A stretch of 64,000 nt of DNA from Harmonia axyridis (lineage: Eukaryota; Arthropoda; Insecta; Coleoptera; Coccinellidae). Of this stretch, positions 10,282-22,685 are shown in pieces. A program made the translations under genes and the position numbers. The stretch is from the NCBI RefSeq assembly GCF_914767665.1, contig NC_059503.1:310001-374000 (forward strand), given 5' to 3'. Each line of letters begins with the position of its first letter. The stretch's first letter is position 1. The notes beneath the pieces are model-generated. The model searched no databases. It was given only the letters and a program-made list of their open reading frames with translations, and had not been told where the DNA came from.

Positions 10282-13200
10282 CATCCTTTTTACATTATAT
10301 GTACAATAACAATTCGTTCCCAGTAAATTCATTGAAACTGACATGCTCTCTACACTTGAAGAAACTAATAGGTTTCCAAGCATCCGGTTGACCATCTCAA
10401 TTATTTACAGGGAACAAAAACTGGATCCTATATTTATTTATTTATTTGTCATCTTGTGACATTTCGCAAGTGAAAGCTACGACATTAATAAAAATGCCAT
10501 AGTTAAAATTCTGTATAAGAATGGAGGAAATTTTGCAGTTACTGATATTTTCAAAACTAAAGCACTTCCTCGGTCGGTTTAATAGTGACACTAATGGAAA
10601 AATTAAAGCTGTTCAAAATACCCATAAAATGTGGATTTTTGCAAAGGCGCATCATTCTGTCGGCTCTTTTGATTTCCGACGTCCTTGCTGCTCGAAATAC
10701 ACATTTCCGGAGATAACATTTCGTCGACTCGGGAGTTCCCTCCTTAGGGGAACTCCTCTGTGGCCGCTCTATTTATATACATATCGAATTACCTCTCCCC
10801 GCTGTACGTGTTGGAAGACTCGCTCCACTCCGTGAGGAGATACACGACACCCCAGTCTAGCAGGAAGGCTTTTGTGTGGTCTACACGTATCGGATTCCTC
10901 TACACGACGAAAATGTTTTTGCCTCGTCGATCGAAAGCGATTCGGTGATATTGGAAGAACCGAAAGTTGGATTGAAATCGAGGAGGAGGAATTGTTAGAT
11001 TGGGTTGCGATGGAACATCGAGAATTTTATACGTCAATGGATTGGAAAATGATAAACGTCGAAATACTTGACAGAAAAAAATATCCTAGTACCTTAGTAG
11101 TGTAATTTTAGAAACTTAACAGTATTTAGACTCCTCCTTAGTTCTTTTTTGTTTGTGAGAAAGGTAGGTTTATATTTGAAGGAGTATCATTGCACTGCAC
11201 AGAATCTGCAATTGTCGTTTTATGTTTGACTCTCTTTGCTGATATATCCATAATTTCTAATAGATTCTGTATACACATAAATAATACTGCTAGGTCTTCC
11301 CACTTGGAAAATATAACTTTCGAAAATTACGAAAAATGTAACTATCACGTCGTTGCGTACTATACCCAAACCATGGCAACTGCGTATTTGATTTTCATAG
11401 TATTCTTAGACGGATATTGCATTTAAATTATGTGAAATTCAGTATTATTGTATCTCATTTAAATCAAAAGCGCCGTATGCTCAAATCTTGACTTTCGGTA
11501 TATACGTAGATAAAAGACGAATGTATATTATATGAGAAATTCATAGCAATTGCTTTAGCAGAAATCTATTCCTATATTGTTAATAAACATGATCTATTCC
11601 ATGAACTATATTATGTTCGTATCGTTAAAAAAAAATGGAGTTGAAAATGTACAAATATATATTAAAAAGGATTTTGTCAATGTTGGTTTGGGGTGTAGAC
11701 TGATGATATTCCAATCAGAACGGATGGTGTGGTTAGATGGGTTGTTTTGAATAGGCTAATATTAAAATATTGTAGAGTAATATTGAAACAGCCCCTGTTC
11801 TGATTGAAGAGTGCAAATAATTTTAATTGACTCAACTGATGGATGATATATTTCAATTCAGATTTTGCAGTATTTATAGATATGATATTCATCATAACTC
11901 TTCTGATATTGGCGTGAGTTTAGAACTCAATAATTAAAGAAAAATTAACCAAAACCTTCTGCCTGAAAATCATTCCAGTCGTTTATAACAAAAAATACGC
12001 AATCGTGCAACTACGCCCGATGTCAAGAAATCCCGACATCTCCTATGAGAATCCACATTCGAAAAGGCCTACCGGAACCAGCTGTGCCCTCAAAAACTCC
12101 GATAGGGACTTCAGAAGAAACAAAAAAATTATCGTGACCCAGATCGTGCGTTCGCTAAAGAAGGTCGTTCTCGGCTCCTGCTCCCGTAATAATTATTGGA
12201 ATCGAGCCAAGGTGGGGGGAACTAGACCGGACCAGTAATCAGAAACAATGTCGTTTCGCACGAATCGATACGGAAAAAACTTAATCTGGCACACAACCTG
12301 GCTCAGAGGAAGAAGCTGCAGGGCGCTCTAAACCTGAAAAAATCCTTGTCGAAAAATCTCTAAATCGTAATGAGAAAACATACATAGATATTTTCGAGGG
12401 ATGATTGAAATAAACCTTCGAAGATAGATTGAAAGAATGGATTGACAAATGAATAAATGGAAAATATTATCTCTAAGGTGTTTCAAACAACAGATAAGAT
12501 GAAACTTTATTCCCTATTCGGAAATAACTCATAGATATAGAATTACGATATTATAAAAGCAATTACGTCGAAACAAAATTCAACAGAAAGGTTCAACGAA
12601 GTTTTCGAAATAAATATCGAAAGATTCTTGAGGAGCCAGCTTGGCCGGATAATCCTGTGGGATTAAGGTGCTGTCACCGTTGTATCTTTGACGTAGCGGG
12701 AGGAATAACAATATTTTTCAATTAGCTGTTGCCTTAGAAACTTTGAAATTAATTTTTGGGCTGTTTGGAATTCATGAAATATTCAATGATGGAGCCCCGA
12801 GATGTTTCACCTCCTAGCTCGGTGCTCGGACGAGAATTTAAGATTTGGAATGAAGTTTATTATCCGGGCTGTGGCTGGCGTAGAGGGAAATCTCAGTTTT
12901 AATTTTACATTGTGAAAAACTGTTAGCATATTAGCCACTATAGTTTCAGTTGTTTTCGTAAAGGATTACCTGATGAAATTGAGCTCTATGATACGATTTT
13001 AATACAGTTCTTGAAGATAATAGTCAATGTTGCAAAATGGCGAAGGAGCCGGGTTCGATCTTTAGTACATTCGCCATTTTGCAAGGAAGCAACTTCAGAG
13101 TGAAAGGAAATGTTATTTTCTTCCTTCATTCAATGAAGGTGAAACATTATCCCGGATCTCCCCGGGCCCTCCAAAGCCCCCAACTCGACCGCACACTTCA

Positions 13201-13640
13201 TATACTCGAGCTTAAAACGACCGAAACGAAATTCATCCACTCCAAAGCTCTCTCCCGATGTTTGGCACACACCGCCCGGGCGGCTATTAGAAGGTCTCTC
13301 CTGTCTGCGAAGTTTCATCATTTCGGTTGCTCCCGAGTGGTCTCATTAAGGCCATCGAGTGGTCTTGGGGCCTCCTGCTGTTACGCCTCGTCTGCACTCG
13401 AAGCATTGTCCAAATGTAATCTTCCCGTGATTTTCCACTTGATGAAAAGCATGGTTTTCCACTAGCGGATGACGGGGAAATTATCACTTTCGGTCATCTA
13501 TAGATTTGTTGACCGACAACGGTTTTATGGGTTAATCTTCGGATCTATCTTTAAGTGGGTTTGTATCCTTATAATTTTCATATTTTTCAAAAATAGTTAG
13601 ACAATTGTGGTAATTAACAGATACTCTTCCATGCTCATTG
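10282..13640. other. Intronic DNA with GC islands, no gene supported
   Basis: Near 10430-10465 a TATTTATTTATTTATT run reads as a LINE-like 3' tail on the minus strand. 12000-12310 looks like decayed coding sequence but has several stops and no recognised domain. 12600-13500 is GC-rich. At 13029-13085 TTGCAAAATGGCGA and TCGCCATTTTGCAA form a small inverted repeat about 27 bp apart. The 142-codon frame at 13037-13465 starts inside this motif and has no domain. Confidence 0.4.
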
Positions 13641-14190
13641 GAAGCATTTCGAGGATTATAATACTTGTATAAAAAATCTTCAAGGATACCCGATCTCTTT
13701 TTTCGGAATAATAAGATATCAAAAAGTAGATCATAGATATCATCGAGTTCTAGGGTGTTTCTGAAAAATGACTGTTTTAAATATTTCGCTAAATCTTGGT
13801 TTCTGTTTGAGATATTCTAAAATTCAGAAACGTTATTTTCAGTATTTTTTATGGTTTATTTGATACTCATAAGAGATCATAGAAATTGATTACCGTTTTA
13901 CAGATATAGAGGAGAGTTCTTCTTCTTCTTCTACTTATTTTAAGCCGGTGGCTTAAATGCGACATCCTATATTTTCAACGCAGTATTTTAGCCGCAGATT
14001 TGTAGGAAAGCATACCTTTACCGGTTTTTCAAAAATGTCATGCGTTTCGAGCATATAGAGTTTTTCCACCTAATTGTTTCGATGAACACTTTAAATATAA
14101 ATACTTCTCATTTATTTCGAGGTTTAATCCATTATGTGTCCATTGAATAATTGTAATGAAGTCATGTACAGGGTGTCCCATTTAATTAGA
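13640..14190 (+). repeat. Dispersed repeat, first copy
   Basis: Aligns by eye with 14850-15240. Shared words include AAATATTTCGCTA, TATAGA after TTACYGTTT, AGCCGCAGATTT, AAAGCAT and CAAAAATGTCAT. Ends at TACAGGGTGTCCCATTTAATT. Non-coding. This copy has an expanded TTCTTC run (13918-13932). Confidence 0.55.
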
Positions 14191-14849
14191 AATTGGTTAT
14201 CGCTTTAGAGACATATTAAGTAATTAGGTTTGTCCCATAGCTGAATAAATAAATACCGACATCTGGTTAAAACGCCAGTTCCATATTTAAAGCGCACAGA
14301 AAGAAACCGAGCGAAACGCTAGCAACATACGGCATTCCCGGATTAAAGCGTGTGCCGCAAGCACATCGCAACCGTGTAAATAAAACCTTTTCAATTCCCC
14401 GTCGTCGTCGGGAGAGAAACGCGCCGACAAAAAATATCGAATCATCCCCACCTTTAATCTTCGTTACGTTCGCTCGGCGTAAAATACATCCTGGGTGATA
14501 TATAATACATTCGGACGGACGGCGTTTGGCGTCTAGGGCGAGTAATGCGACGCGCCGGTCGTAAATCCAATTTTAATAACCCCCCGGTCGCGCTGAAAAA
14601 AAAAAAAGCGCGAGGATGCGCCCCCGCCCGTTCGTTTTTCCCGTTAATTGAACATGTGTCATGAAATATGCCAATATCTCGGACGCGTCAATGTCCGAGC
14701 CGGTCGGCGTATTGTGCCGGATGAAATACGGCCATTCAGATATCGGAATTTACGGCCGGTCAGGGTGCGCTTTTTCGGTAACTCGCGCTCGGATTTGGTA
14801 AAAGGTGGAGTTTGAAGCTAGTGTACAGAGGGTTTTAAATTCGATGCTC
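14191..14849. other. GC/CpG-rich island between two repeat copies
   Basis: About 14280-14800 is unusually GC-rich with many CpG (GCGACGCGCCGG, GGACGCGTC) compared with the flanking AT-rich repeats, and contains an A12 run (14597-14608). No open frame with a domain, no splice signals. Looks like single-copy non-coding DNA. Confidence 0.4.
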
Positions 14850-15240
14850 GCTGAGGGCATTTCGAGAACTATAAGATTTAGAGAAAAATATTCAAAGAAC
14901 CTCGATCTTTTTTTTCGAAATAAGATATCAGAAAGCAGAAACTAATGTTTAAAATATTTCGCTATATCTTGGCTAATGTTTCAGATATTAAAAAATTCAA
15001 AAATTTTTTTTTAGTGTTTTTTTTGGTTTAAATGGTACTCATAATAGATTATAAAAATTAATTACTGTTTCAGAGATATAGATCACAGTTGGTTTTCCTT
15101 AAATGGGACACCCCATATTTTTCATAGCAGTTTTTAAGCCGCAGATTTATCGAAAAGCATGGCGTTACCAGTTTTCCAAAAATGTCATTCATTTTATACT
15201 ACATTATTTTAATTGGACACCGTATATAACATACAGGGTG
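14850..15240 (+). repeat. Dispersed repeat, second copy
   Basis: Direct-orientation relative of 13640-14190, diverged by many substitutions and small indels. It ends at ACATACAGGGTGAGTC. The order of matching blocks is the same in both, which supports common descent, either a transposable element or a segmental duplication. Confidence 0.5.
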
Positions 15241-16961
15241 AGTCTTTGACTTGTAGACCGAAGATTCCTGAGATCAAAAGAAATACTTTTTTCCCTCATC
15301 ATTTTTTCCGATTCAGCTCGATTGGAAAAATACAGGCTAACTAAATAACTAAAAAATAAAATTTTTTAGTTATTTGGCGAGTCTTTCTCCAGCCAAGTTA
15401 CGAAGTGTGCCCTCTCTCAGGGGTTTGGTGTTTCGCCCCGAGATCGCTGGCGGACTCTTCAGTTAGACTATACAACGATCTCTGCCTAAGACACACCCTC
15501 TCACACCATCATGGAGAGGTGACCCTGTTGCAAGGCCTCCTTTAAATCTGCCTACACTTACACTACAGTTATATCTGACAAATGGAATGGAATCCAAGGA
15601 AATGTTTTTTTTTTGGTGATTTTGGTTGATCAAATTCCGGTCAACTCAAAATGTCCGCTATACAAAGTAAAAAAAAAGTAATCAGAAAAAATAGCAGTAG
15701 AAGTTGAAAAAACAACACTCCTCTATATCTCTTACAAATATTATTATTCTTACAAATATAATGACCCAAACACCAAAAGCTTTAATTCAGTAAATAACTG
15801 TTTTTAGGTCTGGAACAATCAAAAACTCAATTATTATTAAAAGCATTGAAAAGTATTGTAATGGGTATTTTTTCAAGACATTTAAAACTTTAAATAATAA
15901 TACAGGGCTGAAATAATGTTGAAATCAATTCTTTATTATCATCATCTGGTAGATAATTTCATAGCATTTTTTTTTAAATATGATTTCGAAAGAAAATAAG
16001 AACCGATGATGCTATCAGCATTCAAACCGCGAAAAATAGCCCATTTCAAATGGATGCAACGCAGTTAAAAAAAACCATTGATCGCCTAGAAACATGTTTT
16101 GACGATGTTAAACTATCTTTATGCGGTCCTGACAAGATCCAATGCCTCTTATTATAATCCTCAGAAAAACTGAACAATTACAAAAAACCAAGCAGTCTCC
16201 ATTTTCGAATACACGGCCAGACGCCTGCCTCACTTCCCCTCCGGAAACACCCAGTAACATTCCATTTCCCCTCTCATAAGCGTCGTTCGCCTCATAAAGC
16301 AGGAAATAAAAACGGAACATGTCAAGAGAGCGGTTCTGCAGCTCTTCACGAAACGCTGACTGGTCAGCACCGAGATACTTTGTTGGTTTTTGCACGAGAT
16401 AACGGCCGATCGATGGCGCAGAGTCAACTTGGACGGTGCCAGAGATGGCGTTGCCGTCGCGCCCCCCGTGTACACACTTGGATTTTCATGTCCGGACCGG
16501 ATTACAGGTGCGCTTTAATACGCGGAACGTTACTGTAATGATGGCGGGACAAAGTTATATTTTTTCCTCATCTGCGGGTTTTATCGCCCGCTTTTCATGG
16601 CCGGCCAGGGTTGGTCTTGACTGTGTACAGGAAATATCTGGAATTAAACGTAGCAATACGTGGGTTTAACAACAACAAGGACGTCTTTGAATTGTTTCTT
16701 TGGAACATAACTAGGAATGAAGTTGGATTTTTTTTGACTAAGAGTAGATTTATATAACATAAGAAGTGGTAGAAGATGGTGTTCCACAAGGAGGTGTGTT
16801 TGGACCACTTATTTTCTCTGAATGATACTGTAGACTGGTGCGATTGAGTCTAGAAAGTGTCGAACTCACTGTCTGGTAGGACTTTGGTCTATTACAAAGT
16901 CACTGATTGAATTGCGAACTAATCTGGTACATTTATAATTCAAAAGTATCCCAAGTTTCTG
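15241..16961. other. Intronic DNA, no gene seen
   Basis: 15370-15560 is GC-richer and could be part of an unrecognised repeat. 15560-16100 is AT-rich. 16180-16670 is a GC-richer island where minus-strand frames of 81-95 codons show no known motif. No exon-like splice pair was found. Confidence 0.4.
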
Positions 16962-17641
16962 TATACAGGGTGGCCATTTGAAAACGAAACAGACGAGATT
17001 ACAGACGAAATAAAGTTTTTCGATAGAAATGCTCGGACAGGTCGATTTCTGTTTCGAGGGGGACAACTTAAGATGTAGGTTACGGACGCATAACGCTTCA
17101 ACCCTTGCTACTACAACCCTCACCTCCAAATTTTGAATAGGGAAGATGGGGTGAGTGATACCTCATTTGAAAGGTATTTTTATACTGATTTCAGCACAGT
17201 AATTGTTTTTTCATTTTATGCATTAGTTCTCGAAATATTCTTAACTAAGTATTAGAAAATGAAGTAGTGTTTTCATGGCACTTGTAGTGTTTTGTGAAAA
17301 ATCGACATTTTGAGCTTCAAAACAACCATGACTGTGGCTTCCTTCCTAACTAACTAACGCATGAATATTTCGAGAACTAATGCATAAAATGAAAAAACAA
17401 TTACTGTGTTGAAATCAGTATAAAAATACTTTTAAATTGAGGTATCACTCACCCCATCTTCCCTATTCAAAAATTGGGGGTGGGGGTTGTAGCACCAAGG
17501 GTTGAAGCGCTATGCGTCCGTAACCTACATCTTAAGTTGTCCCCCTCGAAACAGAAATCGACCTGTCCGAGCATTTCTATCGAAAAACTTTATTTCGTCT
17601 GTAATCTCGTCTGTTTCGTTTTCAAATGGCCACCCTGTATA
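16962..17641. repeat. Large foldback element with 279-bp arms
   Basis: Arms 16962-17240 and 17363-17641 are equal in length and nearly perfect reverse complements, separated by a 122-bp loop. Outer ends are TATACAGGGTGGCCATTTG and CAAATGGCCACCCTGTATA. Similarity is high along the whole arm with only a few differences (for example near 17110 and 17165), so the element is young or the arms are being homogenised. Mirror-image open frames on the two arms are by-products of the palindrome. The TA/TATA flanks fit a Tc1/mariner-type MITE, but the family is not proven. Confidence 0.85.
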
Positions 17642-20339
17642 ATTCTTCCTAGTGTACGAATAGCAGGAATTGAATTGGACCACGAATTCTTCATCAACGA
17701 GCTAAACCTTATCGTTTATGATTCTAATTACCTATTGACTGGTAGAATTGTTTTATCCCATAGGCTTTCAAAGTATTTAAAGCGTTAAAATTCTTATAAT
17801 CCCTCAGATGTCTATTTAAACTAGGGCACCTTTGGCCGGAGTGTTGTCCAACTTGGCCTAACGGCCTCGTAGGACAATTTCACGTCGAGTGCAATAAACA
17901 ATTTTTGCAAAAAATGATTTATTGAGGTGCGGCACTAGGTGTAGGAAAATAAAAAGCGCAACTTGAATACTTTATTATTAATATCAATTTGCATTGAAAC
18001 AGGAACGTTACGTACGTTACGAACAATTTAACTCAAACTTTATTTTTACCCTCAATGTTGGAAGTGAATGACCTATTGGTGACAGCACGTTGAAGTAGAA
18101 TGACATATGAGTGCAATAAAAACTTTATTGCGCTAATGCAATAAAGAACTTCTTTTTCCACTAAATATAGTTTAATAAAGTTTTGCTTTTTGCATGAATG
18201 TAGAAAAATATATTTATATACCACGTCTAAAAATAGCTTGAACTCAATCACCGTTTCTGATGATGCTAATCACATCCCACGTGTCACGGTTGACGGAGCT
18301 ATCACTCTTAGAACACCGGGATACCTCGGCCGGAGACCAGCCCGATAAATCGCTAGCTAATGTGACGATTTTTCATCGGACTGGACAAATGCCCGCCCAC
18401 GCCTTCGATATCGGTTATTATTGACAGATTGGCCTTCTTCGACCGGACGTTTATTGACGGCGAAAATCTGTCAGAGGCACTGAGAGAGTCCGGCAACCGT
18501 GAACTATGGAGTTGACTGGCCGTCTCCGATGACCGAAGCTCGATAATGGCTTCTGGGGAGGTCCAGGGGGCCGATTGGGGGGTTCTTAATGGACCTTACG
18601 GGCTCGAAGCATGTCGAAATGGGGCAGATCCGATAACGGTGAAGGGGAACTAGGAAGAGTCGATAAAGAATGTTGTTGATGCGTGCGTGGTTGATTGAAT
18701 AAGTGAGGGAGGAATGTTAAGGTCGAGAATCTCGATGGCTCAATTAGTTTTGGAAGACCGCTGTGCGTTTTGATGGTCTGAAAAAAACTGTAGAATTTAT
18801 AGTATGGGTTATTATTTCCTCATAAAATAAGGAGTTTTCCATTAAGAGGTTTCATTTTAAATAGCAAGCTATCTGGACAGCTGTCTCTTTTGAATATGTC
18901 ATCTTTCAACATTCGACGAGTGAACACTACGCCATTACTAAAAATAGAACGACAAACACTTCAACTACACATAGGAATTATTGAAATTCACTGCAATGTA
19001 ACTCTACACTATAATCAATCGATGTGATTAATAGAGTTGTCACAGAGAAATGATAATACCCTTCTTGTTTCAACAACTGTTTCAGAACATATGACAGAAT
19101 CAATTTCTCTGAGAGCATGCTGGTATAACTAGAATACAGAACTATAGAAGGTAAAAAGACGCCATTGTTCAATTCAGAATGAAAGAATCCAGAGTTAAAG
19201 AAACTATCTTCGCTGAATTTTCAGAGATAACCAAGAGGATAAATCAGCAGCGAGTCACTCACTTATATAGGAATATAATATAAAGGCAAGTACCCAACCA
19301 AAAAATAACCAATAAAATCCGAGTACGAGTGCCGAGCGGATAGAGATCTATGAAAGGCCAAGTGGATCAAGCCAAACCATCCGACGCTCGATTTACAAGA
19401 TCTCGACAAGATCTATTCATTATTGAGAGGGTTCGATCGGAAAAAGAGTCAGCCATAAAACATCCGGATGAACTGCGAGATGGAAATTCTTCCGGTGTCG
19501 TCTTAGCGCCGGCAATTCCGGCAGGGGGGAATCCGGAATGACAAATTGGGCATGCAGGAAAGCCTGATAAATCCCCGTGTCTTACACGGAATCGCATAAA
19601 AATAGGCGCAGTCGCCAAGGCCGCCTCTAAGGAAGACGGATCGGTCGGGATTTTCGCTAAAACGTCGGAAAATGGATGGTTCGACGATGGACGAAGGATT
19701 TTTTTCCGAGAGACGTCCCACCATATTAACCTGGGGATGATGATTTATGCTTGTGCGGCTCGAAATGTTACGGATGGGCTTGCGGTCCAGATCTCAGAAA
19801 TTTCACGTCAAGTGCAATAAACATTAACTTTTTGCACTTGTTGTATAAATAACTATTTTTACTACATAAGACGAAACATTTATTTAGTAACACTCTATTT
19901 CGTAATAGCAATCGGCCACAAAAGTATCTTCCTTTAATACCAATTCACTACTATATTTTGGATCATCTGGATTCTAATGAAAACTGAAGAAGTTCATTAG
20001 GTTTACCACCCAAAATATGCAGAGCTACAAAAATTACTTGAAACGTTTGAGTTATTGAATTTAATAACAATATTCACTCGAATTTAGTAGAATATCTTCA
20101 AAAGCAGATGTATCTTAGTGGAAGATTCATTGAATATGTATAGTGGAATTTGAATGCTCTATGCTATCGAAGAACAGATTAGTCAGCTGAAATTTGAATT
20201 TGGTGATCTCATCGTTCTATTTGAATCTCCTTTTTTTTTTGAACTACAAAGATACATAAGAGAGCAGGAAACCTAGCATTAGTGTAATTGTGTTAATTTA
20301 ATCACAAATTTCAGTAAAAAAGAAAGGATTTACTAAGGA
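17642..20339. other. Intronic DNA with short repeats and two GC islands
   Basis: TTTCACGTCGAGTGCAATAAA at 17879 recurs as TTTCACGTCAAGTGCAATAAA at 19800, and related TGCAATAAA words occur near 18112-18145, suggesting fragments of one MITE family. 18837-18950 begins like the MITE at 33228 (TTTTCCATTAAGAGG, then TTTCATTTT) but lacks its right end. GC islands are at about 18240-18680 and 19330-19780. No gene seen. Confidence 0.4.
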
Positions 20340-20885
20340 ATTCTTAATTAGTTTCCAGAAAAGAGCACAAACGCACTTCACTTGCCTGGACCCTTCTATG
20401 GTCACCTATATGAAAGACCCAAAAGAGGTGGAATCTTTCAGGAATGAATCGCTCAGAACATAATGCAAGTTCCAATAAGTAGTTGGATCTCAGCAAGAAC
20501 ATGCTACTCCTCCTCACTGCCTTCAAAACAAGGCATTGCCGCCTCAAGAAGCTTCTTATATATTGGAAAAGGTTTATAAGGAATTGACTAGTGCAGATTA
20601 TGTGTTGAAAAGGAACTTAATTTCACCTGGTCACCTGGTAGTGAGCAAATGCCCGGTACTGACGGGCCTACGAACCACTCATATGGAAAATTCAGTTCTG
20701 GATACTCACGAAGTAACAGTCGAGGTTCCTAAGGATGTCGTCAGTTTCGTTAACCGTATCGACGCTCTCCCTGGGTTTGTATGAATAGGTAGGTTCAAGA
20801 ACAAAAGATCAATTTGGTCCCAGTTTCCCGAAGGGTAATAGAGCCGTAACTACCCCGATTCATAAAAATAATGATAATAATAACA
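20340..20885 (+). pseudogene. LINE 3' remnant (RNase H / C-terminal region), copy A1
   Basis: A decayed reading frame with frameshifts. A shifted piece resembles LARKGAQT (20350 region), then CRLKKLL, then KCPVLTGLRTTHMENSVLDT (20649-20708) and VSFVNRIDALPGF before stops. The block LTGLRTTH...SVLD(T/A)HEV is shared with the copy at 27586. The 3' end is followed by ATAATGATAATAATAACAAG, a tail like the TAA-type tails of I-group non-LTR elements. Only the last part of the element is present, as expected from 5' truncation. Confidence 0.6.
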
Positions 20886-21951
20886 AGAAATAAAAATCTA
20901 TTGATTTCTCTTGAAATATTTTCTAATATCAAAATGATACCTTTCCAATGGAAAGTATTCATATTTTTCCATAATTTTTCTATACATTTTAAGGAGTAAG
21001 TAACAGTAAAATTGAGGAGCCTAGCCTACAAAAGCTTCCAAATTTACGTCAGTGCTTTTCTGGAATTATCTATTATTTAGTGTCGCTTGTGTCCCAAATT
21101 TAAACGATACCTTTCTTGTGTCTCGATCCTTCGGGAAACCCTGGAAAAGCGCAAGGAAGCCGTGTTCCTCCACGTCGAACAAGCGGAAATACTTCATGCT
21201 GACACGTGTTCGGAGCAATGGCGTTCGATACGCATCCAAAATAGATGATGTCGAGATGGAAACAGGGCACGGGAAACGTATAAAAAATGAATTTGTGTGA
21301 AACGTAGCCGCGGGCGAGAGAAGGAAACGAGCGGGAAAATAATATATTATATTTCGAGAGAAAACGGTATACGAAATCGTTTTATGCACGATATATCCTG
21401 CACGTCGAACGATATTAGATATTTCCTTTATTCCGCCGTTCTTCGCTCCTTTATGGGTTTTCGGGAGCGGCTGCATTCTCGGGAACGGGTTATTTGTTGG
21501 GCCGCGTCCCTCTTTCCAGAGACCTGGAACAGATGTTCTTATCGCTCCAGAAACTTGCTGATCATTGCGGGGAGGGCACCACGTTTCTCGCTGTTTATCG
21601 ATAAAAACAAGATTTAAGGCGTTTACTTTTTGGCTGTTGAAGGTTTGTTAAATATTGGTTTAATCTCAAAATCTGAATTATCAAAATTGTGTACACAAGT
21701 GTAATTTTTGCAATTTCTGAGGAGATTTCTTTAGAGATGTATGGAAGATTGGAGTAGCCTTTGAAATGTTGTTTCCGAGTCTTCCGAAGGTAATGGAAGC
21801 AATGTGATCACTTTTGGCCTCCGATTCAACATTTTCACTGGCTAAAAGCATTTCAAACCATCCTGAGCAAAGTTTGGTGTTGTGCTTTTCTGTCAGTCTC
21901 AACTTTTACAATTACCGATTAAGATGAAATTTGTTACGAGTCTCAAGCTGC
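20886..21951. other. Intronic DNA; MITE fragment and GC-rich stretch
   Basis: 20898-20957 (ATTGATTTCTCTTGAAAT, then AAAATGATACC) is another right-end fragment of the 33228 MITE family. 21100-21610 is GC-richer with overlapping open frames on both strands (21066-21476 minus, 21297-21617 plus). None has a known domain, and reading both strands open is typical of GC-rich non-coding DNA. Confidence 0.35.
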
Positions 21952-22119
21952 GGTTTCCTCGGATGGTGTCCGCCGACCGTCGCGTTTCGACGACTTTATC
22001 TAACCAATCTCAATTCTAGTAATCGCGTAACTGGGCGGAGCTACGCGATTACTAGATTTGCGATTGGCTGGATAGAGTCGTCGAAACGCGGCGGTTGACG
22101 GAGACTATCCGAGGAAACC
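21952..22119. repeat. 168-bp palindromic MITE-like element
   Basis: Left arm 21952-22029 and right arm 22042-22119 are inverted repeats with a 12-bp loop. Matching words are GGTTTCCTCGGAT / ATCCGAGGAAACC, CGTTTCGACGACT / AGTCGTCGAAACG and TAGTAATCGCGTA / TACGCGATTACTA. The element is much more CpG-rich than its surroundings. No coding capacity. Confidence 0.8.
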
Positions 22120-22685
22120 TTACCTTTAGAAGGTCTTATAGGAAATTCAAGTCTTCCGGATAAAGAGAAATTTGCATGATTTCTTCTGAACATTCATAGA
22201 AGCTAATTTCCATCCTCCTGACCGTTATCGATCGATGATTCTGTTACGTAAAAGATCCCCACACGGTCCACCCTTCGGCAAGAACCCTCTCATAATGTAT
22301 CGATATGAGATAGCCGGACCCAATTTATTCCGACGGTCAGCTTCCGGCTCTAGCCGTCCCGAATAACAAAAACCTCCCGAATTCTGGAAATGTCCCCATG
22401 AACTCGCTTTCCAATCTGGAGATTCCTCCAGGATAGCCTCACACGATACTGACCCCGCGTCCGCCGATATCTAAAGGACAACCCCATTTATCTCAGTTCC
22501 GGGATGCTGGGAGGCTGGGGAATATGAAATGGACAGAGGAATTTTAACGCATGGGTGTCTTCTTCGATGATTTTAGAGGCTTCCAGATGCATCCGAAAAT
22601 GAAGAAGAGCAATAATTGTAGAGAAGCATCTGAAAGTTTCTGAGATTTTAACTTTTCAAGAAAAAAAGTTATGAATTTGGTTATA
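22120..22685. other. Intronic DNA, no feature recognised
   Basis: GC-richer single-copy-looking sequence at 22200-22520, then AT-rich sequence up to the TA before mariner copy 3. No open frame with a recognisable domain. Confidence 0.4.

Noticed and set aside
12005..12360. Decayed coding region or processed pseudogene
   Set aside because: Short coding-like stretch with several stops, but no protein family recognised; too weak to call.
16866..17788. Two similar open frames on opposite strands (87 and 104 codons)
   Set aside because: They are mirror images created by the palindrome at 16962-17641; no domain, start context or splice sites.
21066..21617. 136- and 106-codon overlapping frames on opposite strands
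   Set aside because: Both strands open over a GC-richer tract without motifs; typical of non-coding GC-rich DNA.
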